Below, in pieces: positions 11,035-21,420 of a DNA stretch of 64,000 nucleotides; within the stretch, counting starts at the first letter, position 1, and every line of letters starts with the position of its first letter. The notes below the pieces were generated by a model that saw only the letters and a list, made by a program, of their open reading frames with translations, was not told the origin of the DNA and did not search any database. A program made the position numbers and the translations under genes. Origin of the DNA: Lineus longissimus (lineage: Eukaryota > Nemertea > Pilidiophora > Heteronemertea > Lineidae); contig NC_088325.1 of the NCBI RefSeq assembly GCF_910592395.1, positions 9,610,109 to 9,674,108 of the forward strand, read 5' to 3'.

Positions 11035-11930
11035 CCGTAGGCGAAAATAAATTTCAGCCATTTTGAAAAGGCCTTTGCACAGGCAGCTTAAGTTGACCAT
11101 GACATAATGTTTTAATAATCAAATCATCACCAAAAGCATTCAAAATATCATGACAATTGGAAGACATGGACAACAATTCTAAAATACCTTGGTACCGTAA
11201 AGTCAACTTTTAAATGGAAAATGCATAAGCCTCGTTCTGAGAGTGGAGTGTTTTGGACACGCAACCAAGATGCTCTACCAAAGTTCCCTTGGGTTGCACT
11301 AAAATGTGGAACCATGCACACAGCTCACTTCAGAAGTTTGAGGCTCTCAAAACACTGCTTCAAACACAAATCAGCCAAGGAAGCATCAACCACCCTAAGT
11401 TTTTTAATGAGCTTTACACATATTTGCTGAGAAAAACGCTCCAAATAGCCCATTTGCGCGGATTTTAGCGTCACTTGAGCGAGCCGATCCGGACTTCCTA
11501 TACGCGCTGCCGTAACATAATGTAAACAACGGCGCTAACGGCGCTCCGGGCAGGCGATGGATGGAATTTGCCATATTCGCACATATTCAAGTTATTTCGT
11601 GGCCTATCTTTTTAAGTTTGAGGTATTTTAGAATAGAAATTGAACCCTCGGCTTCGGACCTTGGTTGAGTTACCAAGACACTCTCGGGTGGAGCTAAAAT
11701 TTCGTCCAAACCCTCGCCTGTCGGCTCGGGTTTGGACTGTATTTTAGCTCCACCCTCGAGTGTCTTGGTAACTCAACCAAGGTCCTCCGCCTCGGGTTCA
11801 ATTCCTTAAGTAAATTGCTTGAATAAGCTTGTAATATTTTTACTTCTATGCCAAGGTTAACAATAACATACGCTGCCTTTGAAAAGGGTCTTTTCAAAAT
11901 TGCCAAAATTTATGTTTGCACTCGCAGGTT
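11035..11930. mobile_element. Outer foldback element, split by an insertion
   Basis: Left part (11035-11171) GCGAAAATAAATTTCAGCCATTTTG... and right part (11811-11930) ...GAAAAGGGTCTTTTCAAAATTGCCAAAATTTATG together match the intact element at 12047-12332, in reverse order. The 11172-11810 segment interrupts it near the AAGTAAATTG block. This gives an occupied versus empty site comparison. Confidence 0.75.
11172..11812 (+). mobile_element. Inserted 640-bp repeat, copy 1 (foldback F core)
   Basis: Nearly identical to 55594-56232: ATTCTAAAATACCTTGGTACC at the left, GGTTCAATTCCTTAA at the right. The right third is a palindrome: TTGGTTGAGTTACCAAGACACT / AGTGTCTTGGTAACTCAACC with GGTGGAGCTAAAAT arms and a short GC-rich loop (11711-11732). 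The 69-71 codon frames at 11221-11468 occur in both copies but have no recognisable protein motif. The loop is inverted relative to copy 2. Confidence 0.85.
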
Positions 11931-12046
11931 GTCGATTTTTGGACGTTGGAACGCAAAGAATTGCAATCACCAACTCTCCTCCTCTGATGCATGGTCGGTC
12001 ATCAGTAGGCCTAATCCATCAGTAGGCCTAACGACCAACGTCATAG

Positions 12047-12332
12047 ACACCCTGCGAAAATAAATTTCGGCCATTTTGAAACGACCCCTTTCACAGGCAA
12101 CGTTTGTTTACCATGGCATTAAAGTAGAAATATAGTCTACAAGTGTATTCAGGCAATTTACTTGAAGTTGTCCATGTCTTTCAATATGATGATGATGATG
12201 ATATTTTGAATGATTTTGGTGATGATTTGAATTAAAACAGAACTTTTATGTCATGGTAAACTTACGCTGCTGGTGAAAAGGGTCTTTTCAAACATGTCAA
12301 AATGGCCGAAATTTATTTTCGCATACGATCTA
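12047..12332. mobile_element. Intact foldback element (empty site)
   Basis: GCGAAAATAAATTTCGGCC...TTTACCATGGCATTAAAG at the left pairs with CTTTTATGTCATGGTAAAC...GGCCGAAATTTATTTTCGC at the right. The loop holds a (GAT)n run. The arms are about 85 bp. Confidence 0.8.
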
Positions 12333-13450
12333 AACGTCAGATCGACCTACATGTAGATATTAAAATACATTGTTATTCAAGCATGTCAAGACTCAAGGGC
12401 AAGGCGTACACAAAAGTCATTGATCAGAAGCCCAACTTTGACCTCCATAAAATCACCAAATCTATCCCTAAGTTAACAAAGTCAGGTCACCAGATGATTT
12501 CCCTTATCAAGCAGATTATGTAAAACCTTACCGATTCCTTTGACATGACTAAATATGATTAGAAACTTGAAAAGTTTATCAGCAGATTGTTGACAATAAC
12601 ACTACACTGTAGTATTGTACACGTGTAGTGCGTTGCTTGTGGGTAGGGAGAAAAAGTGGAATTGATAATGGGCCCACACTGGAACGAAGCACAAGTTAAA
12701 AAATTTATGGTTCTAGCATTTCAACCGAAACATTAATTTAAATGCAAAACTCTGTCATCATTCTGTCACTGACTTGCCGATCAGACATGCTGGCAGTGAA
12801 CGATGTGGCATTTTGCCAAAAAGGTGACAATGCAGCACTTAATTGGCATTCTGCCAATGTCCATTGAGAACATTCATATTATCATTTTATTCATATGTTG
12901 GCCTTTTATACACCTTTCCAGAAATGGGGCGCTGAGTGTCCGAAATAGTGATGTCATAAGGGGAAACTAGGCCTTATGGAGGGACAAAGGAGATAGTTAT
13001 GGTTGACCAACACACTTGAATGCCTTTGATGACGGACAAGGGGGAAAAAGTTAGTTCCATTCCAATGCAAGCCACCATCGGGAAGCATGTATAGAACACA
13101 CCATTTTGTTCTAAAGAAATGCCTTTTCATAAGACCCTGCAGATGGGCCAAAGATGTTCATTGATCAGGAATCGCAATGGGGAATTTTTGTAACAGGACA
13201 CCTCCAATTACGTCAATTACAGAGTCCCTGTGCAGATGGTCCTGTACATTAACACCTGCTATTAGGTGCACTGCAAAACCACAAATCCTTAGTAACTCGG
13301 CAAACCACCGAGAAGTGAGCCAGATTGAAGGATGAACACTGCCAGTTTTATACCCATTGATAAATGCCTCTTACTTCGTCACAGAGGAAATGTCAGCAGG
13401 TTTAGATTTTGCTTGAAATTTAACTTATTCCAGGTCCAGAACGAGAAGGC
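12333..13450. other. Intergenic, no supportable gene
   Basis: A 73-codon plus frame (12302-12523) starts in the foldback arm and reads into Lys-rich sequence (LHKITKSIPKLTKSG). It shows no domain. Nothing else seen. Confidence 0.35.
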
Positions 13451-13677
13451 CTTAAAGGGGGATTATAGGCAGGAGGAGAGGGGCTAGTTTGGCCATCTTC
13501 AGGTGACTAATATACACAGCAAGAGCCCTTGTTCATGTCAGACTCAGCGCTAAATATATCCCTCGTACAAGCGCGAATAATTTCCACCTACTGTGAGATG
13601 TGAGAGACTCCTATTGGCGGCTTTGTGTAACTTTATCTTGCCTGCCCAGCTGCTGCCTATATTGTCCCTTTAAAATG
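13451..13677. mobile_element. MITE family B copy (TIR TTAAAGGGGGAYTATAGGCAG)
   Basis: TTAAAGGGGGATTATAGGCAG at the left and CTGCCTATATTGTCCCTTTAA at the right form a 20-bp TIR. The interior has GGCCATCTTCAGGTGACTAA, GCGCTAAATATAT, GTACAAGCGCGAAT and AACTTTATCTTGCCTG. Related copies are at 13848-14013 and 60430-60658. Confidence 0.85.
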
Positions 13678-13847
13678 TCTCATTCTCTGAGAAAGTCTGG
13701 GCTAGGGGTAAGAGGACGTATTGTCAACTTCCAAATATTTGCAGATATTTCTGTTTTGGTGAATTTCGAATAAGTTGGATTCACAAAATTGAAAGTGCAA
13801 AGTTTATTTTCCGATTGGAGAAACCGCAAGAAATTTAATCCCCAAAA

Positions 13848-14013
13848 TTAAAGGGGGACTATAGGCAGAAGCTATGGAGTCAAATTGGAGGTCTTCAGGA
13901 GTACAATATGCATAGTTGATGCATTCCTTGTACTGATAGATAGGAGACACCTATAGCGACATGGAGTAACTTTATCTTGCCTATACCTAGCTCCTGCCTT
14001 TAGACCCCCTTTA
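13848..14013. mobile_element. MITE family B, short copy
   Basis: TTAAAGGGGGACTATAGGCAG ... CTCCTGCCTTTAGACCCCCTTTAA. It shares GTCTTCAGGAGTACAATATG and TAACTTTATCTTGCCTA with the copy 400 bp upstream and has an internal deletion. Confidence 0.85.
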
Positions 14014-14096
14014 AAATCGTTAAAATTTCTTTTTTTTCAGACATTTTCGCAAAGTGCAAAAAAGAATTGTAAAAATTTGGCAGTTTTTAGTTAGTA

Positions 14097-14268
14097 CAGT
14101 AGAACCTCTTTATTAAAGACACCCTTGGGACTGACAACTGCTCTCCCTAATGGAGAGGTGTCCTGATTAAAGAGGTCAAATTGAATCGAAACAACCAACT
14201 TGGGACAAAAACTAGTGTCCTTTATAGAGAGGTTGTCCTTAATAGGGAGGTGTCCGCTATTGGCACTG
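14097..14268 (+). mobile_element. MITE family P copy
   Basis: TA-CAGTAGAACCTCTTTATTAA ... GTCCGCTATTGGCACTG-TA, about 172 bp. The core AGAGGTCAAATTGAATCG and CAAAAACTAGTGTCC is intact. Confidence 0.85.
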
Positions 14269-14434
14269 TATACATGTATACAATCAACAAAACAGTTAAA
14301 ACAGATATAATTTCATTTAGAATAATTTATTTCAAAATGGATATCGCTATACAATCTCTCTTGTGCATTAATCAAGTAATTCCAGTCGATTCACCCATTC
14401 AGAACAAAAACTCCAAGTAGAGTATCCAGACTAA

Positions 14435-15135
14435 GTACAGTCCTGATCATATCAATATCAACACATTCTTCATTCAAGATCTCCAAAACTAGTGCACCAA
14501 TTCCAATACGGTTTTCAGGATATTATCAGAAATCTTGTTTTCTATTTGTAAATGATGGCAGGAATGCGAATGCATGAGTCTTGCATAATGTAATCAGCCA
14601 AGTAAAAAACCCTTACAAATTTTTTTTTATTTCAAACTTTTTTTGGAATATTTTTGCTAGAATGAAGTACCCAAAATTCTAAGAATACTGACAAAAAAAT
14701 CATCAAAATTGAACGAAAAAATGAAGATAGAGCCGATTAACTTTTTGTAAATTAAGGGTTTCACTGCCAAAGGCACGCATTTCTCGTAAAAACATGCCAC
14801 TTTGCAGTGCCAATGCACTGCTGAATAATAGCTCTATCTTCATTAATAACCCGTTTGATTTTGATGATTTTTTGTCAGTATTCGTAGAATTTTGTGTTTT
14901 CTCATTGTAGCGAAAAATATTTCAAAAAAAGTTTGAACTAAAAAAGTTTTTTTCTAAGGGTTTTGTAAATGGCCTATTACATAATGGCGCACTCATGCAT
15001 TCACATTCTTGCCATAATGTGTGATTAGAAAACAAAATTGCCGACATTATCCTGAAAACCGTATTGGAATTGGTGTACAAGTTTGGGAGATATTGCTTAA
15101 GTAGGTGTTGATATTAATATGATCAGGACTGTACA
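14435..15135. mobile_element. Long palindromic element, arms about 300 bp
   Basis: TA-CAGTCCTGATCATATCAATA ... TATTAATATGATCAGGACTG-TA. The arms pair almost end to end: GGTTTTCAGGATATTATC/GACATTATCCTGAAAACC, AAATCATCAAAATTGAACG/CGTTTGATTTTGATGATTT, GAAGATAGAGC/GCTCTATCTTC. The loop near 14770-14800 holds GGCACGCATTT. It is flanked by TA and starts CAGT, so it may be a Tc1-mariner-type MITE. It is non-coding. Confidence 0.85.
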
Positions 15136-15289
15136 TGTTGGCATGAAAGCTAAGCATACTGGACAAACATCAAATTTCAATTACAAAGTTGATTGGATCA
15201 GTAACGTGTTGATTTTCTAGAAAGTGGAAGTGAAGCTTGCAAAAACATAGAGCATAATCAGTAAATCCAAGGTGTCCAAAAAATGCATC

Positions 15290-15360
15290 ATGGTATATTG
15301 GTTAGAGGACTGGGTTCCTAATGAGGAGGTCATGGCTTTGACTCTCGCAATTGAGGATCA
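15290..15360 (+). mobile_element. tRNA-like SINE remnant
   Basis: TGGTATATTGGTTAGAGGAC resembles an A box and GGCTTTGACTCTC a decayed B box at the right spacing. The same phrase type occurs at 60130 and (minus) 9350. A 36-bp family P fragment follows at 15378-15413. Confidence 0.45.
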
Positions 15361-15632
15361 CCTCTGTTTTGTCTTGGTGAACTAGAACCTTTCTATCAAG
15401 GCACCTCGGGGTTTTTTTTGGCAAAAATAGAATAGCTATTGGAAGAAATTGCTATCAGGATGTGAAAAAATTGGTCAATAAGGCTAGAGAGTAGTTTTCA
15501 TAGTTTACGCACACCCGGTCATGTGCCTGGTTATTCTTTGTTAGAGTTGTTTGCCGGAGTGAGAGTGAGTGTAATGTTAGTGTTGTCGCGACATGGACTC
15601 GTCCGAAAGGATGGGAATGCAGGGAGACTACC

Positions 15633-15717
15633 GATAAAGTAACAGTCCTTCTGACGGCCGATCAAGGGGGAGTTATCGGCGGTGAAGAATGGATATACGC
15701 ACAACGATGGGGGATCG
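15633..15717. repeat. Dispersed repeat, partner of 2551-2640
   Basis: GATAAAGTAACAGTCCTTCTGACGGCCGATCA, then ATCGGCGGTGAAGAATGGAT, as at 2551-2640. Confidence 0.6.
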
Positions 15718-16010
15718 GTATTTTCTAACTAGACAGTGGACACAACCAATAACCGCTATATAATCCAAAACTGGAACCTGCATTTCTTGGACACCCTGTA
15801 TATGAATATCGATTTGTCCTACCCTTTTTGTCTCCGAGTGAAAAATTCATACACTTGGAGACGGATCAAATAAATAAGCAAAAAGTAGAGGTGCACTGAC
15901 AACTGCACAATAAATATTCAGTCACATAGAAAACAGCCGAAGTGCATTCAGAGACTACATTGGGAACCTTCAGTCATACCTGGGAACACAACATAAAGTT
16001 TTCGGAATTT

Positions 16011-16248
16011 TAAAGGGGTACGCCGTTCGTAATTACTATGGTCCAGTATAATAGAAATCCACTCATACACAATGCCGTAGTGCAGTTATTGTTGATATGA
16101 ATTTGTTGAAAAATTGGTATTTATAGTATTTGTATATCTGTCTACAGAAAGGCAATGCTGAATATTATATTCAATATGTATTTACGCAATTGAAAGTATC
16201 CAAATTCAATTACAAATTCAAAATTATTTCGAACGGCGTGGGCCTTTA
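16011..16248 (+). mobile_element. MITE family A, intact copy
   Basis: TTAAAGGGGTACGCCGTTCG ... CGAACGGCGTGGGCCTTTAA is a clear TIR of about 20 bp. This copy is the best reference for the family: 238 bp, non-coding. Confidence 0.85.
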
Positions 16249-16542
16249 AAACAGTTCTAACCTATAGTGAGGGTTGCTAATCCACGAAAAGAACAATTAT
16301 CTGTAATTCGAATAAGACGAAAATGACATATTCTACAATGTGAAAAGTATTTAAAGAGTTACATAGCGGAAATCGGGTCACACAATTTTCTTGTTTATTT
16401 ATAACTTACGATTTGCATCAACAAAAAAACCTCCATAACAGGGTTACTTTTCAAAGACTTCAAAAAGTACAAGAGTTTTACACGATACAAATGAACATGA
16501 TATTTTCTATAAATTTAAAGGGAATGTAGGCCTCTGGCACTA

Positions 16543-16631
16543 TACAGGGTGGCCCAGAATTATTTTCCCTTTCACAATAGCTATTGTGTATCAATTGTGT
16601 GAGGGAAAATAATTCTGGGCCACCCTGTAGA
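16543..16631. mobile_element. Short Tc1/mariner-type MITE hairpin
   Basis: TA-CAGGGTGGCCCAGAATTATT...AATAATTCTGGGCCACCCTG-TA is a near-perfect 30-bp inverted repeat with a small loop (ATAGCTATTGTG). The TA duplication and CAGGGTGGCCC end are typical of mariner/Tc1 derivatives in invertebrates. Only about 85 bp. Confidence 0.85.
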
Positions 16632-17180
16632 ATTCTTTAAAAATAACAGCAGAAACTGAAATACTCAAGATTCACTATTTAAGACCACTTAATTGATTTC
16701 TACGAAATTGACACAAAGGACAAGCCGGTATATCACGTTATGACCATGCAACAATGCTGTGTTGCTTATTCATTGTCCTTCCAAATTGAGCATGTTGAAT
16801 GGCCTCAAATAACCCCGTGCATAATAACTCCAGTTTCTTGAATTCAGTCCAGCATTCAACAAGAGAAATCTTGAGAAAAATATCCATTCATGAGCTGACC
16901 CATTACATCGTATTCACCAGATCCTCATTTGAATGGATGTGGAAAGATTTCATTTCTTTGAAAGAGCCTTTCACAACATTGCCAATTTTGACCCTTATAA
17001 ATAGTGTATTCATTTACTTGTAATAAATTAAATCATGAGCACATTTCCCTTTGATTGACAAATTTAGGGATCAATTCCAATACATGAATATTCAGTCACC
17101 TCCCACATGTGAGGTCAAATGCTTAGCTGAATATCCTGAAAGGGTCTAAGATCAGTAAATCTAGGCTACATGTACTAATT
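16632..17180. other. Intergenic, no feature seen
   Basis: A 74-codon plus frame (16799-17023) has no recognisable motif. Confidence 0.35.
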
Positions 17181-17182
17181 TA

Positions 17183-17575
17183 TCAAAATTAGTATGGCAG
17201 CGCACCAACATAAGTCTTCTGAAGAACAATTGAACAGTAAGTGGATTTCATCTTCAATGCTCCTTCAACAGAGCAAATCACCACACACAAGATACTAATA
17301 AGGCCTATGCCGTTTGAAATTTGTAATTGAATTTGAGAAAGTGTCCAATTGCGTAATGACGCACTAGATGAACATTTTATCAAAATTAGTATGGCAGCGC
17401 ACCAACATAAGTCTTCTGAAGAACAGTTGAACAGTTGAACAGTAAGTGGATTTCATCTTCAATGCTCCTTTAACAGAGCAAATAACCACACAGATACTAT
17501 AAAGGCCTATGCCGTTTGAAATTTGTAATTGAATTTGAGAAAATGTCCAATTGCGTAATGACATACCAGATAAAC
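17183..17575. repeat. Tandem duplication of about 200 bp
   Basis: TCAAAATTAGTATGGCAGCGCACC...GCGTAATGAC occurs at 17183-17378 and again at 17379-17573 with few differences (an extra GAACAGTT in the second). Each unit contains the left end of a family A MITE (AAGGCCTATGCCGTTTG). Minus frames at 17189-17723 are read through the duplication. Confidence 0.85.
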
Positions 17576-17733
17576 ATTTTAGCATAGCCGATATGCAGAC
17601 TGATATACACATACTATAAATGCCTAGTTTCAACAAATTTGTATGCATAATAAGTGCACTAATACATTGTGTAAAACTGCATTTCCATTTTCCTGGACCA
17701 CCAGTATAGATAACCAACGGCATACCCCTTTAA
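17502..17733 (-). mobile_element. MITE family A copy
   Basis: AAAGGCCTATGCCGTTTGAAATT ... AACCAACGGCATACCCCTTTAA. It overlaps the end of the 200-bp duplication, so the duplication took in one MITE end. Confidence 0.75.
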
Positions 17734-17739
17734 CTAATA

Positions 17740-18153
17740 AATTAAGCAGAGCTAAGCGGCAGGAGACTACTCAATGTCCACAATACATCCCACACCACCA
17801 TCATCCAAGTAAGAGAACAGGTCACCCAGTACATGGGGAATCACGACAGCCTCCTAACCGTTGCCAAGAAGAAAAAGCTGAGGTGGTTCGGCCATGTCAC
17901 GAGAGCCAAGCAAACACTAGCAAATACCATCTTGCAGGGCACAGTGGAGGGTAGCAGCCGACGCGGCCGTCCAAAGAGAATTTGGATAGATGACGTGACG
18001 CACGGGACTGGAAGAAAGACCAGAGACCTGATCCGCCTCGCCGAGGACAGAACCGTGTGGTGTCGAATCATTAATAGCTTAGGGTCGCCCTGCTACGGAC
18101 GTGATGATGATGGTGATGATGAAGCGGACATAAAAACTACCACCGCTAAGTAA
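17740..18153 (+). mobile_element. LINE fragment: C-terminal end of reverse transcriptase ORF
   Basis: One frame (about 135 codons) reads through GRRLLNVHN, YMGNHDSLLTVAKKKKLRW, FGHVTRAKQTLANTILQGTV, RRGRPKRIWIDDV, LIRLAEDRTVW. The KLRWFGHVTR / ILQGTVEG / RRGRPxxxWxDDV / AEDRxxWR series is the standard C-terminal tail of non-LTR retrotransposon polyproteins. The copy is 5'-truncated, ends in a GATGATG-rich tail near 18105-18120, and abuts a family A MITE. Family (RTE- or Jockey/CR1-like) not settled. Intact reading over the fragment suggests fairly recent arrival. Confidence 0.85.
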
Positions 18154-18501
18154 TATTGGGACAACGTTAAACAATAATGTGTTTGGAATGTAATCAAACA
18201 ACGCCATCTATCAAAGAAAATACAACCTGTAGGGTTCAACCCTAACTTTTGAAAAAATTTCAAAGAGACGGCACCTCGTTTCAGTGCTGAGAAATCATGA
18301 GGATGTACCTTTAACATGTTTACAACTTAAAACACATACATATTACAATTAACAAAGTCGTTAACAAATCACAGCAAAAAACAACAAAACACCTTTCTGA
18401 TTCTTTTTTGTCATTCATCCGTTCTCATCCCAAATCCAGTATAACCGCGTATGTACACCTAGCGTACACCCAAAAGGGTCTTTTTTATACAAGGCCTGCA
18501 A
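18154..18501. other. Intergenic, no feature seen
   Basis: AT-rich sequence without gene or repeat signals. Confidence 0.4.
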
Positions 18502-18858
18502 CTAAACTTTCCTGACCAGCCTGAAGTTTGCTACTAATTTCACATTCCTTATTTCCAGTTTGTTATGATAACCCCAACCATAACCATCCGAGGAAAGGCA
18601 ATAAGTAGAATCGGGAATAAGGATCAATAAAAAATAAGTATCCAACTTCAACCTGGTACTTGTGTCCAAGCCCAGCCTAGTGGATTCATTGTAACTTTCC
18701 TCCAAAACATGAGGTGGCAGCACTATCTCTTTACCAAATGACACCTTGTCTAAACAATACCACACGCGAAAGACAATATTTAAGTCCTTGAAGCCTGCAC
18801 AATTCCGGACCTCCACCCAAAGAGCCTTAATTGGCATCAAAATTTTCCCAGCCATCAT
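18502..18858 (-). CDS. Unassigned 118-codon ORF
   Basis: Met-initiated (MMAGKILMPIKALWVEVRN) frame outside every repeat listed here. Composition is mixed and protein-like: beta-prone stretches (IVFRVWYCLDKVSFGKEIVL), an amphipathic middle and a basic end (LVANFRLVRKV). I recognise no family. It is on the GRAMD1 strand, 3.6 kb downstream of that gene's last visible exon. It could be an exon, a single-exon gene or chance. Confidence 0.3.
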   Translation of the reverse strand: MMAGKILMPIKALWVEVRNCAGFKDLNIVFRVWYCLDKVSFGKEIVLPPHVLEESYNESTRLGLDTSTRLKLDTYFLLILIPDSTYCLSSDGYGWGYHNKLEIRNVKLVANFRLVRKV

Positions 18859-19031
18859 TTACAAACTTCAATAGACTGAATTATGATGATTGATGTAAGT
18901 TTCCCTGGATAAATAGTTCGATAATTACATGTACATGGATTTTAAAGCGAAGCCGAGTGTGGGGAATGCCAACATGTGCACATCTCTTGTCTGAATTTGT
19001 CAACTTCATTTTCGTTTTTCATCACAAACTC

Positions 19032-19460
19032 CAGTAGAACCTCTCTATTAGGGATACCCTCGGGACTGACAAGTGCTGTCCTTAATAGAGAGGTGTCCTG
19101 ATTAGAGAGGTTAAATTGAGTGGAAGCAACAACTTTGGGACCAAAACTAGTGTTCTTAATAGAGAGGTTGTCCTCAATAGAGAGGTTGTCCTCAATAGAG
19201 AGGTTGTCCTCAATAGAGAGATTGTCCTCAATAGAGAGGTTGTCCTCAATAGAGAGGTTGTCCTCAAATAGAGAGGTTGTCCTCAATAGAGAGGTTGTCC
19301 TCAATAGAGAGGTTGTCCTCAATAGAGAGGTTGTCGTTAATAGAGAGATTGTCCTCAATAGAGAGGTTGTCCTCAATAGAGAGGTTGTCCTCAATAGAGA
19401 GGTTGTCCTCAATAGAGAGGTTGTCGTTAATAGAGGTGTCCGCTAAGGGAGGTTCCACTG
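19032..19460 (+). mobile_element. MITE family P copy with internal 18-bp expansion
   Basis: Ends are normal (CAGTAGAACCTCTCTATTA ... GGAGGTTCCACTG-TA). Between 19156 and 19435 the TAGAGAGGTTGTCCTCAA unit is repeated about 16 times, so the element is 429 bp where others are about 180. Because 18 is a multiple of three and no frame has a stop, up to five frames stay open on both strands (SLLRTT, SIEDNL, SSIERL repeats). None is a gene. Confidence 0.9.
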
Positions 19461-20020
19461 TACGTACTCAGTCCAGACTACCTCCCCTTTCGGAAAAAAC
19501 ATCACTGTCCTTTGAGGGCTGTGTATAATCAAAATAGAATTAACCCTGATCTAAATCGGTGAAGCCATTTCAACAAACGGATGCGGTGGGTGCCTTTAAA
19601 AGCAATAACATGCTGGAGTTATTTACCAATATTGATTGTAAGATTCGCACTGCAGTGGGAAACAAAACACCAGAGAAATAAAAATTGCGACCCAACCTAT
19701 CAAGTGTAAATCTTCTTCATCCTGTAGCGCCCCAGAAATGATTGATTGTCACCGTTGCGACTTGCAACAAAAATCTTATGTGTGCGGTGGCCATTGCAGG
19801 CACCTGCAATCGCTTCAACCTGAATAAACGTCAAACCCAGGGATTACTGGTTCGACCTGCAGACAAGTAAAACTTTTATCGCACATTGCAGTGATAGCAA
19901 TAATTTTCACTGCTCGCAGTGATAATAGCTACTTGTTTGCAAGTTGCTTTCAAAATAGAAGAAAAGTTTAATTGGGTGCCTTAAGAAGGCAGAGACTGAA
20001 AGAAGTTCCTATTCCTATAA
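19461..20020. other. Intergenic with a family R repeat
   Basis: 19735-19965 holds a family R repeat (GCGACTTGCAACAAAAATC, TGCAGGCACCTGCAATCG, TTTTATCGCACATTGCAGTGATAGC), also seen at 22838-23045, 25665-25912, 26440-26615, 31835-32062 and 57595-57790. The rest shows nothing. Confidence 0.45.
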
Positions 20021-20469
20021 GAACCATAGTCTTGATTTCTCCTTCCTAAACCCATAAGCATGGAAAATCTCCTCCACAAGTAGAAAGTTGCAAAGTCCAA
20101 AACTGCCCATATCACTTTTATGATAGAAGATCACATGAAAAATACAAGATTCAACATGATATTGAAGTAAAGCAAGCTCAAATTGTAATCGAATACCAAT
20201 CATCAGATGCTGCAATCTGCGAAATGTCCACATAATAGTGGATTTCTAAGCCATTATATCATTGACTGATAAACTTTCATGCTACTTTTTAAAAATGTTG
20301 TCAAGAAAAAAACGCGCAAAATTGGCACAAGCAGAAATACCCAGTTCAGAGAATTCATATTTGGTGCATCCATTAATCAGTGATTCTCTAACCACAGAAG
20401 TTCAAGACTTCCAAAATTTCATCAGTCTATCTTTCTGTAAAATTCATTTGTCCATCTGAACATTTCTGA

Positions 20470-21010
20470 TCTTCGTCTGCCTGAACATTTCATCTGTGTG
20501 TCCATCTGGACATTTCATCTGTGTGTCCATCTGGACATTTCATCTGTCTGTCCATCAGGCATTTCATCTGTGTGTCTGTCTGAACATTTCATCTGTCTGT
20601 CCATCAGGCATTTCATTTGTGTAATCCATCTGAACATTTCATCTGTCTGTCCATCAGGCATTTCATCTGTGTGTCCATCGGGACATTTCATCTGTCTGTC
20701 AATCAGGCATTTCATCTGTATAATCCATCTGAACATTTCATCTGTCTGTCCATCAGGCATTTCATCTGTGTGTCCATCTGAACATTTCATCTGTCTGTCC
20801 ATCAGGCATTTCATCTGTGTAATCCATCTGAACATTTCATCTGTCTGTCCATCAGGCATTTCATCTGTGTGTCCATCGGGACATTTCATCTGTCTGTCCA
20901 TCTGAACATTTCATCTGTGTGTCCATCTGAACATTTCATCTGTGTGCCCATCTGAACATTTCATGTATCTGTCCATCTGAACATTTCATCTGTCTGTCCA
21001 ACCATTAATT
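20470..21010. repeat. Minisatellite, CATTTCATCTGTCTGTCCATC units
   Basis: Units of 24-25 bp pair into about 49-bp and about 124-bp higher-order blocks (ATCTGAACATTTCATCTG..CAGGCATTTCATCTGTG). Long open frames on both strands (20498-20905 + and 20515-20901 -) are repeat read-through. Confidence 0.9.
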
Positions 21011-21269
21011 TCATATCCGTCTGACAGAACATTCATCTCCTCATGAAAACAGTCTCTAGAGCCTTATATACATTCTACAGAACCCAACAGTATATACAAC
21101 ATGTACAGCGACGTTAAACGCCAACGGTATCCGGCACCGTCGTCATAATTCAAGTTTGGGGCCGTCTGATGGCTTGTCGATACTCGTGCGAAGTTCTGTT
21201 AGGGTCGATTTCATCTGGAATTGAAACGGTTCAAAATTAGAATCAATGCGGAATCTTGACACCAGACTA

Positions 21270-21290
21270 TGAATGGGGGGGGGGGGGCAG
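21270..21290. repeat. Poly-G tract
   Basis: A run of G from about 21277 to 21287 within GAATGGGGGG. Simple sequence. Confidence 0.8.
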
Positions 21291-21420
21291 ACGGTAGCCT
21301 GAATCAGAGACTATAGATATGACTCGCAATCAGATTTCAACAGAGGACAATACAACTACAATTGTTTTAAAAACTGTCGACCCTTTCTTATTACCCCTTT
21401 CGACCCTTTCTTATCAACCC

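Noticed and set aside
18942-19446. Long ORFs with LLRTT or IERLSS repeats on both strands
   Set aside because: Read-through of the 18-bp expansion in a MITE; open only because 18 is divisible by three.
20498-20905. 135- and 128-codon ORFs on opposite strands
   Set aside because: Minisatellite translation; no gene features.
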